This document shows, one piece after another, positions 21,752 to 33,139 of a stretch of DNA of 64,000 nt. The notes beneath the pieces were generated by a model. The model did not search any database. It saw only the letters and a program-made list of their open reading frames with translations, and was not told the DNA's origin. Numbering within the stretch: position 1 is the first letter of the stretch; every line of letters starts with the position of its first letter. Location of the stretch: assembly GCA_963575745.1 (NCBI GenBank), contig CAUYUJ010021171.1, forward strand, positions 383,501-447,500, given 5' to 3'. Made by a program: the position numbers and the translations under genes. This DNA comes from Prorocentrum cordatum (Eukaryota; Sar; Dinophyceae; Prorocentrales; Prorocentraceae).

Positions 21752-22360
21752 ATGGCCGAGTCGGACAGCGACGATCGCCGGCCTTTCGCCGAGCGGTCGG
21801 ACGGCGAGAGCGTCGTCTTGCCGATGTCCCTCGTCGAGCAGACGCAGGGCGAAGATCGGGCGCCAGAGAGCGCGCAGACCGAGACTTCGAGGAGGCGAAG
21901 TCCGAGGGCGGCTGCGAGCAGCGCAAGGAGACGCAACCCACCACGCTGGAGGAGGGCGCCAGCACGCCCGAGGACAAAAGCTTCGACGACACGAAGCTCG
22001 AGGGCGAGAAGGTCAAGCTCGAGGTGGCGCTGGAGGACACGAAGGTCAAGCTGGGGGACAAGAAGGGCCCCTGCAAGCTCGGGGACAACAGGCGCCAGAA
22101 CAACGGCAAGGTCGGGGACAGCGCGCACTTCGAGAATCAGCCCCCGGACAATAAGCTCAAGCTAGGCCCCTGCAAGGTCGAGCCCGAGAAAAAGCGCAGC
22201 CGCCTTTGCAAGCCCGCAACGACGAGGCAGCGCGATGCCTTGCACTCGGTCCCGAGCCCTGCCTCGCCTCCAGCCTTGGCCCCGAATCCTGGCTCAGCCT
22301 TGAGGCGCTCCGCGAGACGCTGGACGCTCAGAGCGAGGTGCCTTCGGGCAGAGTGAAGAC
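21752..22360 (+). pseudogene. Acidic/Lys-rich protein gene, frameshifted
   Basis: ATG 21752 opens with MAESDSDDRRPFAERSDGES and VVLPMSLVEQTQGEDRAP. Near 21880 the frame shifts to EEAKSEGGCEQRKETQPTTL, followed by a charged repeat (DDTKLEGEKVKLEVALEDTK, then VKLGDKKGPCKLGD). Likely a charged, partly coiled protein; family unknown. The shift may be an intron, an indel or an error. It ends without a clear stop near 22360. Confidence 0.4.
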
Positions 22361-22439
22361 GAGGCGCTGGGAGCTTCAGCGAGGTGACCACCAGCCTCGG
22401 GGTCGCCAAAATGAACGAGAGGCAGGGGCCAGAGCAACA

Positions 22440-22640
22440 GAACCGACGACTGCAATAATAAAAGCACACGCGGGCAACGCGACGCGCGCAAGCAACAGCA
22501 GCAACAACGCAAAGAACGGCAAACTCAACCAGCTAAACAACAGCACCACCAACAACAGCATAAGGAACATGAATCGCAACAGCAACACCAACAACCAGCG
22601 CAACAGCAAGCCACAACAAGCAACAACAACGAGCGAACAA
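22440..22640. repeat. CAA/CAG-rich low complexity, block 2
   Basis: Irregular AACAACAGCA sequence resembling 21430-21560. Confidence 0.7.
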
Positions 22641-22744
22641 TAAGCAGCTCCCAACCACAAGCTATCGACATAACGCTGGCGACATGGAGACAGCAACCAG
22701 CAGCGAACATGGACGCGCCAACAACGGCCAGAAGCCTACAACGT

Positions 22745-22766
22745 TCCGTAGCCACGTTGGCTCGAG
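22745..22766 (+). other. Dinoflagellate spliced-leader relic
   Basis: CCGTAGCCA-CG-TTGGCTC-G-AG matches the 21 invariant bases of the dinoflagellate spliced leader at 18 positions, with a permitted T before it. The leader (22 nt, beginning with A/G/T, then CCGTAGCC and ending GGCTCAAG) is trans-spliced to mRNAs, so an internal copy marks reinsertion of a processed transcript. No clear gene follows within 500 bp. 22770-23250 otherwise holds no gene I can support. Confidence 0.7.
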
Positions 22767-23256
22767 GATTTGTGCTTCGAGCCAGTGCCGCTTTGCAGCG
22801 AGACTCCGGTGACCGCGCCGACGAAGCAGACGCGCTCGTCGAGCCTCCGGGGTCTGGCGAGCTCGCCTTCCGCGGCCCCCGCGACTAGCTGAGAACCCCC
22901 CCCCCCCTGCGAGAGCGCCGAGTCCGCTGCGAACTCCTTGGGGGAACTCGAGGCCAAGAGGCTTCAAGCTGATCTTCCTCTTCCTTCTCCGCCCCCTCTT
23001 CCTCCTCGCCCCTTCCTCTCCACCCGCCCCCCCCCCCGGGCCTCGAACTGATCGCTGGTTTCCTATATCACCCGCTGGGCCCCGCCATGGGCGCCCGTGC
23101 GAGATTGACATCGGTTTATAAAACGCATCAGTTTGCACGCGTAAAAACCGGAAGGCCCCGAATCGAAAAAATTAGAATTCGATCCTGGGGCCATCCTCTG
23201 CCCCCTCCTTTTCCCACCCTTCTTCTGCCTCCCGTCCTTCTAGTAGTTGCCCCTAC

Positions 23257-23301
23257 TCCTACCTACTACTACTACTACTACTACTACGACTACTACTACT
23301 G
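23257..23301. repeat. (CTA)n microsatellite
   Basis: Twelve or more CTA/CGA triplets. Confidence 0.85.
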
Positions 23302-23363
23302 CAATCAACCCGCGTAGTAAGGGTGAGCAATATTCTCAGGGTTAGTTAGCTACCCTTGCACCC

Positions 23364-24309
23364 TTGCCCCTTCGGCCCATCTCAGGGCCCCCCAAGGGCC
23401 CTGCATCCTTACCTCGCACCCTTATTGCGCGGGTTGACTGCGCAACTTCTAGCACTCCTTCCCCCCCCCTCCAAGAGCGAGTCGCGGCCGCGGTCGCGCG
23501 CCGAGAGATTGCGAGCGCCGAGGGCAAGGCTCTCGCCCCGGGCGATCTCGGCCGAGGCGCGAAGCGAGGTTTCGGCAAGGGCGGCAGACCCCAGGGCACG
23601 AAGGCGGCGCACAAGGGAACGCACAAGCCCCGAGATGCGCCCACGCTGCGGCGAGATCCACCAGCGCAGTCCAAGCTCCAGACCCCCCTGGACTGGGGCA
23701 CGCACGCGGACGAGCACGGCGCGAGGACCTTCGCCCTCCTGCCCTTCAGCGCGAAGGCCAAGCTGCAGAACCAGTGGCGCTGGAACCGCGAGACGGTTGC
23801 CCGATGGCACGGCCTTCGAGCTGCTCTCGAGAGGGAGGTTGCCACGGGGGGGCTCGGCGAGAACGGCCTCCGAGCCCGCGGGCGCGCCCGCTCGAGCCGC
23901 TACAGGCGCGGGAGCCAGGGCGCCAGGCTGCCCCGCGAGATGCCTGGCGTGGTCGCCGTCAAGCGCCCGCTCGAAGGCGCCGCGCGCCGCCTGGAGTGCT
24001 GGCCCACGAGGACAGGAAGAAAACCATCCTGACGCGGCTGCGCCTTCGAGCAAACAGCTCCACCTGCAGACGGTCGGCCACGACAGTTCAAACACCGAGA
24101 TCCCCAAGAGGGCGACCAAGCGCCTGAGTACCTTCCAGAACAATCAGACGCCCACGAAAAACATGAGGTGCGTGGACGAGTTCGCCCTCCCGGGGCTGAG
24201 CGCGAGCGGGCGCAAGGGCCAGCGCCTCTCCGACCAGAGGAAGCGAAGCAGGCGCCCAGCAAGGACAAGGCCAAGCTGACCTGGGCCACGGCCGAGAGGT
24301 TGTACTCGT

Positions 24310-24311
<2 letters not shown>
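23364..24311 (+). pseudogene. Unrecognised basic protein gene, frameshifted
   Basis: The first part (to about 24030) contains LDWGTHADEHGARTFALLPF and LQNQWRWNRETVARWHGLRA with protein-like composition. Near 24020 and 24050 the frame changes: EDRKKTILTRLRLR, then LHLQTVGHDSSNTEIPKRAT and NNQTPTKNMRCVDEFALPG. A last change leads to APSKDKAKLTWATAERLYS and TAG at 24309, directly before a (CAG)n block. Probably a decayed gene of roughly 300 codons. Family unknown. Confidence 0.4.
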
Positions 24312-24340
<29 letters not shown>

Positions 24341-24365
24341 TCAGCATCAGCAGCAGCAGCAGCAG

Positions 24366-24404
<39 letters not shown>

Positions 24405-24974
24405 CAGTAGTAGTCGTAGTAGTGGTAGTAGTGGTAGTAGTAGTAGTTGTAGTAGTAGTAGTAGTAGTAGTAGTAGTCGTAGTAGTAGTAGTAGTAGTAG
24501 TAGTAGTAATAATGGAGAGCTATTCGTAGTAGTAGTACTACAAACTACTAGTAGCTACTACTAGTACTACTTCTACCAGTAGTTATTCGTAGTGGGTGAT
24601 ACTCGTGATCGTAATACTACGAATAGTTATTACTATTCGTATCAGAAACTACTACTACTAAGGTTAAGAATCACACTGGCAACTAAACTACTAGTACCAC
24701 TACGACTAGTAGTACCAGTTACTTGTTACTCGTAATACGAGTAACTATTACGAGTGCTACGAGTAACTGATACTACTATTAGTTATTCGTGGGCATAGTG
24801 CCACGAACTACCAGATACTACTCCGAGCAACTGTTACTATGAGTAGTAGTACTGCCACGACCACTACTTCTAGTAACTACTACTGCGACTGCAACTACAC
24901 CTACAACTACAACAACTACAACTACTACTGCCACTACCACTACTACTACTACTACTACTACTATTACTACTACG

Positions 24975-25025
<51 letters not shown>

Positions 25026-25045
25026 ACTACTACTATTACTACTGG
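24311..25045. repeat. Mirrored (AGC)n(AGT)n ... (ACT)n(GCT)n array
   Basis: (AGC)n then (AGT)n fills 24311-24520; mixed AGT/ACT/ACG words with many short palindromes fill 24520-24850; (ACT)n then (GCT)n fills 24890-25045. The two ends are reverse complements, so the whole 735 bp could fold back on itself. Confidence 0.9.
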
Positions 25046-25199
25046 CGGTCTCGTGCACCACACAACCACGGCTCAACCACCTTGGGGAGAGCAGAGCGTC
25101 CTTGTGGCTGCCTCATTGCCATCATGTAGCGGGCACCTCATCTGGGTGAAAGGGCGGGTCAAACGTGCATGCAGCGGCAGGCGCTTATCCGAGGGCAGC

Positions 25200-25425
25200 T
25201 GGCCCCCACGGCCCAAAGTGAAGCGCCATCGGCGGTGCAGCAGCACACGGGGCGACCCCGGCACCGCCATCAAGGCCAACTAGCGCGGGGAGGCGCGAGA
25301 GGAGGCCAGGATGGCAAGCCAAAATGGCTAGGCGCCCAGTGGCGTCGCGGCAGCACGCGGGGCGACCCCAGCACCGCCAGCGAGGCTCACGAGCGCAAGT
25401 GGGCGTGAGAGAAGGCCAAGATGGC
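25200..25425. repeat. Two-copy tandem repeat, ~110-bp unit
   Basis: GCAGCACACGGGGCGACCCC (25239) and GCAGCACGCGGGGCGACCCC (25349) start two similar units; each continues with CACCGCCA and GGCCA(A/G)GATGGC words. Confidence 0.65.
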
Positions 25426-25689
25426 CAGCCAAGGTGGCCAGCCAATCGGCAGGCCAGAGTGGCTAGGCCCACAGATGACCGCACGCAGAGCGGAGGCTAA
25501 AGCAACAGGTGCTGCGATGCGAGGGGGGTGCCACTGTGGGCACGCCGCGCTCGCGGGTAAGGCGGCGTTGCTGCAGCTGGGGCGTAAGCAGACCTACTGG
25601 TTCAGCACCTCTGAGAGTGGCAGGCACGAAATCTTGGCATGGACTCACGTAGCCTCCCCGAGGGCATGGAACCTGCTGGGCTTCATCAT

Positions 25690-26350
25690 TCAGGCGGGCT
25701 GGCCTGCCCCCTGCGCAATGGCTGCAAAGACCTGCGATGGCAGCGCCTGCGCTTCTCCCCCGAGGTCGCCACTGCCGCCCACCTGCCCTGAGGGCCCAAA
25801 GATCTGGCGCTCGAGATCTTCGCCGAGGGCCACGTTCAGGGCTGCAACATTTGGGATCTGCTGCGGGAGCGGGTCCGTCGGCGGCGGCGGGTCCGTCGGC
25901 GGCGGCGGCACCACGGGGGGCGCCGTCAGCGGCGGCGGCGGAGGGGCCATGATGGCCGCTGGCGGGGCCCGGACAGGCGGTGGTGGCGGGCCCTGGCTGC
26001 CGCGGGCCCCACCCGCTGGAAGGGGCGCTGGCGGTGCGGACGGGGGTGGCGCGCGGGGCGACACCTGTGCCGCCCCCGCCGCCCGCGAGGCTGCCCTCCC
26101 GCAGGTTGTGGCGGCGCTCGTAGAGCGCCAGCTCCCTGTGCGCCATCTCCAGGCGCTCCCTCTTGGCCTTATTCCGCGTCTTCGTGCTGTAGCCCGCCCA
26201 CTCTGGGTCGTTCAGTCCCCAGGCGACCTGCGCGCACAGGTCGGTCCACTTGAACTCGGTCAGGCTCTCCCAGGATTCCCAGCTAGTAGTAGCTCGCTGT
26301 CGTTTTGATGGGTCGGGCGGGCTCTCGACGTCCATCGGGTCAAAAGACAT
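25690..26350 (-). CDS. Gag-like or structural protein, Pro-rich, frameshifted
   Basis: ATG 26350 opens with MSFDPMDVESPPDPSKRQRA and an ordered region (FKWTDLCAQVAWGLNDPEWA; NKAKRERLEMAHRELALYER). A Pro/Ala-rich linker follows, in which the coding frame shifts (near 26060), and the other frame ends IPNVAALNVALGEDLERQIF and a stop at 25690. An N-terminal helical domain plus Pro-rich linker would fit a Gag-like protein, but no zinc knuckle is visible. Family not certain. 25430-25690 shows no gene. Confidence 0.45.
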
Positions 26351-26455
26351 AGGGAGTCCCAGTCCTGCCGTCTGTGCCCCTGGCTTGCTGAGGATGCAGG
26401 GGTTGGTCCTGATAAGGTAGATCTCGGCCGGTAGACTCCAGCTCCTTTCGCCTCT

Positions 26456-28190
26456 TCATTTTCCATCGGTGCTTTCTCGTCTCGTAGAAGTCGCCTTGGC
26501 CCAAGAACAGCTCTTGAACTCCAATCGTAACTGCGTGTCCTTCGGGCCGTCGTGGTAGTAACATCTGCTCATCTGGACGGGGTGCCACGGCGATTGCAGG
26601 TATAATATCGCCGTCGGGGATTGCTGTGCAGAGAACCCCCCATCGCAACCGGCCATGCTCAAGAAGTCGATCCACTCTTCCATGGCTGGCTGACATGATG
26701 GTGGTGAGCGAAAATCCCGTTTACGCACACCAATGCCCCGATGTGCGCGTCGTCTCGCAGCCGAATGCATATCTGCCAACTGTCGGCGAGCCCATCCTTC
26801 GCGAATCCGCAGATCAAGGTCACGGTCCGATTGAACTCGCACTCGCTGAAGATGTGCATGCAGTACCTTTGTAATAGCCTTCACCTCGTCGCGTGCTGCG
26901 TCAGGTGTGTCGACGTGAAAGGCTGAGCACTTGGCGATGGCCAATGCCTTGAGCAGGCCCAGTCTTCGCCTCATAGCTTCTCTGTACCACGAAGGCCGCT
27001 CGCAAGCCAGTGAAAAATGCTTCAACGCGACATGCCTGCTGACGGCCCCGAAGAGGTACATGTGCCTGTCTGGGTTGGGGTCCGTGCGTACCTCTCTGAA
27101 CTGGCCCTGGTACTGCTCGAGTGTCTCGCGTAGGTCACGCAGAAGGGCTCTCGTCCATGTCCTTGCTGCAGGCAGCCCATAATCTTAGGCCAGCTCCAGC
27201 TGCTGCGGGTGGTTTCATCATGCCCAAGGCATGGTAGAAGTAGTCTGGCTACGATGGGGATGTGGTCCACGATTTGCTTGCTTTTCCCGGTGCGTCGTGC
27301 TGTAATCAACCAGCGCCTGCACGTAGACTCCGCAATCAACGACGAAGGTATGAAGATACATTCGATCGTGGTGGCTCCGCTGTGGCCGATGAAGGGAGGC
27401 CCCACCTTGCGGTGGGCGTTGATGGTACCCAAGCCGTGCTCGAAATGGAGGTCGCGCAATGCTTCCCCGTTCTCGTTCTCATGTCCGTTACCTAGAGGGC
27501 CAGTACATTCGTCCTGATGAATCTGCTGGCCACGTAAGCCGAGACCTGTGTTCGCGTCGGTCACGATGATCGGGGCTCGGCGGCGCGGGCAACTGCGCAG
27601 TCTATTATCTATCCATTGGCGTAATACTTGGCAACCCTTGCGCCAGCTGGGTCGAGCCTTGGCAGTGCGAGGCCTAGGCTCGAAAAAACACGACTGCCAC
27701 GTGCAGGCAAAGAGGCCCCTGGTCAACGTCGATCGCGCCTCCTCTGCCTGCGGCAATGCTGGGCGGCACCTCGATGGAGGTGACGGAGGAGCTCTTGACG
27801 CTTGCCAAGGATGATGCTGCAGCCCGCGCTCTTGTTTGTGCAAGCTGCCGGTTGCCGCGGAAAGTGAATGATGCTGTGGAAGGGCGTAGTCTCGCGTGCG
27901 TGAACTGAGCGCGGATCACCTCGCGCGAATGCCTGCGGTCGTCGGCGGCATGCGCCCGCTTGGCCTCCAACCGCCACGCTGCGGTGCGCCAAGCTCAGCT
28001 CCTGGAGTCTCGACGGCTGGAGGCTGCCCACGTTATGGGCGAGCACGGGGAACGCGCGAAGGGGCCCTGGTGCGCCACTCATGGGCGCGCTGCCCCACGG
28101 CCCCCGTGGCGGCCCATGGCAGGCGCGAGCGAAGGGGGCTCGGTCTGTCGCGCGGAGTCGCGCCGTCGGTGGACGGAGCCAGTGCGGCAT
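26456..28190 (-). mobile_element. LINE fragment with APE-like endonuclease
   Basis: Minus-strand pieces from 28190 to 26456 encode the 5' half of a LINE-type element. VLAHNVGSLQPSRLQELSL (near 28010-28060) is the N-terminal endonuclease strand; LCLHVAVVFF, APIIVTDANTGLGLR (27540-27590, D-x-N), ENENGEALRDLHFEHGLGTI, SGATTIECIFIPSSLI and QIVDHIPIVA (27240-27280, D-H) follow in order. 26456-27061 continues with an ordered linker (LLKALAIAKCSAFHVDT). No RT is present downstream, so the copy is 3'-deleted as well as frameshifted. Confidence 0.65.
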
Positions 28191-28239
28191 TGATGATGAG
28201 GTTGATGGTGATGATGATGATGATGACGATGATGGCGGA

Positions 28240-28905
28240 CCAAATCCTGAGGATGTCCCGGGCGAGGCGCGGGTTTCAGCACCCCCAAGGGGGAGCCGCC
28301 AAAGGGCATCTCACTCCCCCGTTCGCGCCAACATTCGGCGAGTACAATGGGCGCGGTTTGCGAAGGGCGCGGTGCGCCTCCCGTCATATGTGCCCCTCCC
28401 GAACCCCGGGAACGGATGACACTGTCACTCAATGCGACCGAATCGCATGACACTGTCGCTCCTGCTAATACAGTGGAGCACACATCGAGGATGACAGTGT
28501 CGCTCGAAACGACGACAGTTATGACGTCGTCTCTCACGAAGGCCCCGGAAAGGCCGCCACAAAGCAACTCGCAAACCGCGCCCCGGCGTAACCGCACCGA
28601 TTGTAGTCGCCGAAAAATGGCGGGGATGCCCCGACCAAATTGCCTGTTCCAAGACCCGGCGCCCTCCGCTTTCGGGGCAGATTGGGGGGGTGTCTGGAGC
28701 GAGGCGCGGGCTTCAGCGCACCCAGGGGGGGGCCGCCAGTGGGTATCTCACCCCTGCATTCGCGCCAAAATGGCGGGGATGTCTCGAGCGGTTTGCCTGT
28801 TTCAAAACCCGACACCATCAGCTGCCGGAGCAGATTTGGAGGATGTCTCGAGCGAAGCGCTCATTGTCGCCACCGAGCGGGGCCAGATTTTGAGGATGCC
28901 TCGAG
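28240..28905. repeat. Three imperfect copies of a ~150-bp repeat
   Basis: GAGGATGTCCCGGGCGAGGC (28249), a matching unit near 28690 and one near 28845 share the order GATGTC-GAGCGA-GCGC-TTCAGC, with GCCGCCA-GGG-ATCTCAC and TTCGCGCCAA(C/A)AT between them. 28195-28235 is a short (GAT)n tract. Confidence 0.6.
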
Positions 28906-28954
28906 CGGTTCGTCTATTTTGCTGGCCAGATTCGCGGGTACGGATCTTCTTCAA

Positions 28955-29160
28955 GATGCCGCAGGAGGCTCCAGCAGGCTCCAGCAGGCTCCAGGAGTCC
29001 GCAAGGGGCGCCAGGAGGTAGCAGGATGCCACAGGAAGCCACGGGAGGCCCCAGGAGGCTCCAGGAAGCCCCAAGGCCCCAGGAGGCCCCAATAGGGCAC
29101 AGGAGACCCCGAGGCCCCAGAAGCCCCCACCAGGCCCCAGGAGCAGGAGGCATCAGAAGG
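28955..29160. repeat. (CCAGGAGGC)n minisatellite
   Basis: Repeated CCAGGAGGC/CCAGCAGGCT and GCCCCAGGAG units; a second patch lies at 29430-29515. Gly/Pro/Leu-rich open frames here are artefacts. Confidence 0.75.
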
Positions 29161-29191
29161 CAACAGGAGTGCTTCCAATCCCCGGGGTTTA

Positions 29192-29438
29192 CATTTGTTC
29201 CTATAGATTGGGCCTCCCCTGGATCACGAACCCTTTGTGTTTTACTCATGTTTCTGTAGATTGTCCTTTTCCTGCGTATCCACTCCGAAGTGTTTTACGT
29301 AAGCTCATATAGATTGGGCCCCCCCTGGGGCGCGAGTCCTTGGTGTTTTACGCGTCTTCCTATAGATTTCCCGGCTCCAATCCGAAGTGCGTTGCGTTTG
29401 TTCCAATATGCTGGGCCTCTCCTGGGGCGCGAATCCCC
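29192..29438. repeat. Tandem repeat, ~105-bp unit, 2.4 copies
   Basis: TTGTTCCTATAGATTGGGCC (29192), GCTCATATAGATTGGGCC (29303) and TTGTTCCAATATGCTGGGCC (29399) start successive units that share CCGAAGTG and GTGTTTTAC words. Confidence 0.75.
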
Positions 29439-29517
29439 CGCGGGAGGCCCCAGGAGGCTCCGCGGTGCCCCTGGGGGCCCCAGGGGGCCGAGCGAGGCCC
29501 CAGGAGGCCTCAGGAGT

Positions 29518-29554
29518 TTATATATATATATATATATATATGTATGTGCGTGTG

Positions 29555-29592
<38 letters not shown>
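29518..29592. repeat. (TA)n / (TG)n microsatellite
   Basis: Two (TA)n tracts flank GTATGTGCGTGTGTGTGTGC. The following 29600-30290 shows no supported gene; it contains a diverged direct repeat (CGGTGCC.CAAGG.TCGGG near 29822 and 29987). Confidence 0.9.
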
Positions 29593-29594
<2 letters not shown>

Positions 29595-30358
29595 CTGGAG
29601 AGCGCGAAAGCGCAGGGGGGCGCAGGCGCCGCCCCGCTCGACGCTGTGCAATCGAGCGGGCGGCGACGGGGCAGCCAGTGCGCTGCCGACGCTGAACGGC
29701 GCTGGGGCCAGGTGTGGCATTGCATCCTGGGCCGCAGCAGCACCGAGAAAGGTTGAGCCGCGGTCGGGGCGGACCTGCGTCCACCCCCGTGCTCGGGTTC
29801 CCTGAGATCCTTCCAGCTTGACGGTGCCCCAAGGCTCGGGTGCAAGGCTGGCTGCGTAACCAGCGCCACCGAGAGGAGGGGGGAAGACGTGCGCGGCGCT
29901 CCTCCCCCCTGAGGCGGGGCGCCTGACACGCGCGCAGGGCATGCGCGCATGCGCGCGCGCACGCACCTCGCACAACTCGACAGGCCGGCGGTGCCTCAAG
30001 GATCGGGCACCAGGACAGGCTGCGCAACCTGCACCGCCAGTCGGAACGAGAAAACGCAAGGTGGCAGAGTAGCAACCAACAAAAAATCGACCACCCACAC
30101 AAGGACGACGAGACCTGCCGCCCCAGGTGCAGCGAGCGCCAGGACGACGGCAGGCCTCGCCCCAGATGTGGGGCATGCGCACGCGGATGCCATCCCTGAA
30201 GGCCAGTCGCATCGGGCCGCGCGCCACTGGCAGGACACAAAAGAAAAAGCCACTTGAACAAAGAGCTGGCCAAGCCTACAGAGATCGTCTAGTGGAAAAA
30301 ACCGTTCTGCACTGCTTTGCCCTCTGCTGTGGAAGTTGGCCCACGGCGCGAGATCGGT

Positions 30359-31249
30359 CTACAAGGCTTGCCGAAGCCATCGGAACGGACCCGGAATCGG
30401 CCACGCAGTCCACACGCAGAGCAAAACACCGTGCCCTGGACCCCCGTCTGGAGTCGGTGAGTCCGAAGAATGACTCGGCCGAAAAAAAAACACCGTCGGC
30501 TCCGCAAAGCGAGCAACGGCACGGCACGGCGTATTCAGAAAATCGACGGCGAATTTCCTAGCCGTGCGTCCGTCACACAAGGAGCACTGCCAAAATGGGC
30601 GGTGAGGATTCGGGATCTTGCGCTGTGACTTAGTCAGAGCACGGCTGAGCTGTAAAGTCTCACGAGCATGCTTAGAAAGTTTCGGACGTTCAACCTTGGG
30701 CCGCGGCGGGGGAGGGGCACGGTGGGAGGCGCAGTCAAGGAGGACCACCGCTAAGTGTTTCCTGACCACCGCCGCGGCTTCATCAACCAATTCAATGTGC
30801 GCGCGCTGCGAGTATGGGACCTGCGCTGCTTTAGCAAAAGACTCGGCCAACTCGCCCGCTCTTTGATTCGCCAAGAAATGCGTGAGCGGGATCGAGCACT
30901 CCTGGGCTTCAGCAACCGAGAGGTGGGACTCAACCTTGAAGAGCCGCGCAACTGACCCAGGAGTGTCTCTGACCACCGCTTGGAGCTCTAACCAATCGGC
31001 AACGTTGCTGGTGGGAATCTCTCCGCGCATTATAGCTGAGAAACCGCGGAGGACATAAACGCTATCGGTGTTAAGCTGCCGTTCGACTTCAATCGGAATG
31101 GGCCTCGTGGCCCTCAAAAAGGTTCCGAAAGCTCGGATCTCTCCTCTGTTCACGGATGGTTTTAATTCCAGTGGCCCACCCCAGGATTTGATATCAGACA
31201 GTCTGATCGCCTGGAGGCGGCTTCCACCCTGGAAAAAATGGTGGACCAA
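30359..31249 (-). pseudogene. RNase H-like C-terminal domain of LINE
   Basis: A continuous 297-codon frame. The portion SVYVLRGFSAIMRGEIPTSN, then ARLFKVESHLSVAE (K-x-E/K-S-H-L, the fourth RNase H block) and FLANQRAGELAESFAKAA (H-x-x-A-N-x-x-A-D-like, here with E for D) matches the last third of a ribonuclease H. It then passes to SQRKIPNPHRPFWQCSLCD and a low-complexity tail. Confidence 0.6.
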
Positions 31250-31693
31250 CCAACGCGTCTAAGTCTAGGGTCGGCTGCGTGGGCCCCCCCGCTGGCGTCG
31301 CCAGCTCCAAACGCCACGCCGCGGGGGAACTCCAACTCCGAGGGCGAGAGGTCGGGGTCGAGAGGCGGGGGCGAATCACTGGGGGGGGGTCCACTTCAAC
31401 CCATGAGCCTGGCACCAGGCCTCGGTGCCAGAAGCGGGGCAGCTCTTCACAGTCCAGCCGCGCTCGTTCCACGACAGCAGCTGGAGCTATGCCCTCCAAA
31501 ACACTGTTGCAAGGGCACTCCCAGCGGGCATGTCTCGGGGTCTCTGGGGCCTCTTTGCAACGCAACGGGGGCACAAGGGGTCCACCTCGGGAAAGCAATC
31601 GTGCACCCGCTGAGTTGGCCACAAATTGCCAGTCGCGATGGCTTAGTGGACCCCATGCAGTGCATACTCTCCCTTTCGCTTGATGCTCCTCAG

Positions 31694-31725
<32 letters not shown>
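31694..31725. repeat. A32 homopolymer
   Basis: Thirty-two A in a row on the plus strand, inside the LINE copy and antisense to it, so not the LINE's own tail. Confidence 0.95.
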
Positions 31726-31726
<1 letters not shown>

Positions 31727-32933
31727 ACACGGAGGGGCCCAATGTCAGGGATTCCTCGCTGGAGACCAAGCCCCAGACATTCCTCCGAAGCTGAAAAGAG
31801 AAAACACCTGCTTCAAATCAGAAAAGTCAAGCACCCCAGCCTTGTGCCTTTCTGGCGGGGCGTAAAACTCGATACCGTCGGGGCTCACCCACCTCCAAGG
31901 GCCTAGGGCCCCCCCAAAAGTACCTTAGAAGGAAGCAGACCGTGGCCGAGCAAATTCCCCAGATGTGGTGAGACCAGGTGCTTTGAGGTCGGGCCAAAAG
32001 GTCCGCTACAACCCTGGCCCAGGTCGCCTCGATCAGCTGCCTGTCGATGTCGGAGGTGGCCAGGAAGAGCGCCCACGAATTGATCGCGTCCATGGCCGTA
32101 GTGATCGCGGGGTCAGAGTGGCCCATGTCCAACTGGAGCTGGGTGGTCAGCGAGCGTTGGCTGGAGCCCTTTGCGCGGGATGCGGCCCAGAGCTCGACGC
32201 CACTGAAGAAGAACCGATGGAGGGGCGCCGTACATCTTCCCAGCGTAGGAAGCACACGGCATGGCAGCAGTGACTGCGAGACGTAATCCTATCCTTCGAT
32301 GCGCTAGAGTACTCCTGGCCAGGTTACCAATCTTGTGAAATCTGAAGCGAGCTTTCTCGACTCGCTTATTATGTTTAGCTTGACCACGTCGAATGTTGCC
32401 TCGATCAAAGCCCAAGTCCACAACTCGATCTCTACACGGAACTGCAAGCCCCAACTGCTTCAAGTTGGCCTCCAGGGCAACCCCAGCCAAGACAGATGAG
32501 CTGAGGATGTTTGACTTCGGCGGGATGATGAGGTCCAGCTCTTTGCAGTCGTCACGCAGGATGGTGGCAACCTTGGTGATCTGGTCGACTGCTAACTTCG
32601 GTGGGGCCGTGATGCGAGTGTTGAGGTCGTCGACCCATGACTTGATAGTGAAAGGGGTGTGAGCCTCGCACATCCTCTCGAATGTTCGATAAAGAATGCA
32701 GCGCCCCAGGAGGTTTGAAGGCTCCAAAGGCCCCAGGCTCATGCGCAGAGACGCGCTCATACTATTGAGACTCATTCACATTCCATTCCGTTCACAGTTA
32801 GAGTCGCAACCACACCGTCAAATCTAAGCCCGCATATATGGAAAACCACTGCGCCTAGACACTTACGGCCAGCAGGTCCATGCTAATAGATGCACGTATG
32901 GGGAGCTCCACGCAGTGAATTAATTGACTGTGC

Positions 32934-32972
32934 CTGAATATTCCTCCTGTAGAAGGTCATGCCCGATTGAAG
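32934..32972 (+). repeat. Dispersed repeat, copy 2
   Basis: TGAATATTCCTCCTGTAGAA with the CATGCCCGAT block matches 8698-8736. Confidence 0.55.
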
Positions 32973-33139
32973 TCTGAGAGGAGCCTGAGATCTGGGCGTT
33001 GCAATGTGTTCACACCGGACCTTTTCGCCCGCTTTCGGGCCCGGGGACCCTCACGCCTGACGAAGGACCCAACCATATGCAGCCGCGAGTGCCACGAAGG
33101 AGATGAGACGGAGGAGAGGGGGGGCCCGCGGTGGCCCAA

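Larger units (their letters stand above)
30300..32775 (-). mobile_element. 5'-truncated LINE: RT C-terminus to RNase H
   Basis: From 32775 the minus strand encodes the RT from motif C onward (SWVDDLNTRITAPPK, near 32630), then EKARFRFHKIGNLARSTLAH, a linker (MDAINSWALFLATSDIDRQL), a Cys/His segment (EAPETPRHARWECPCN, near 31550) and an RNase H-like end (SVYVLRGFSAIM, then ARLFKVESHLSVAE and PLTHFLANQRAGELAES, 30800-31060), closing with FWQCSLCDGRT. The RT fingers and endonuclease are missing, so the copy is 5'-truncated, as usual for LINEs. Frame changes and a 32-bp A run inside it show decay. Confidence 0.7.

Noticed and set aside
25317-25330. 14-bp exact match to the centre of the spliced leader (minus strand)
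   Set aside because: It lies in a local field of GGCCA/TGGCC words that produces such matches by itself, and both leader ends are wrong.
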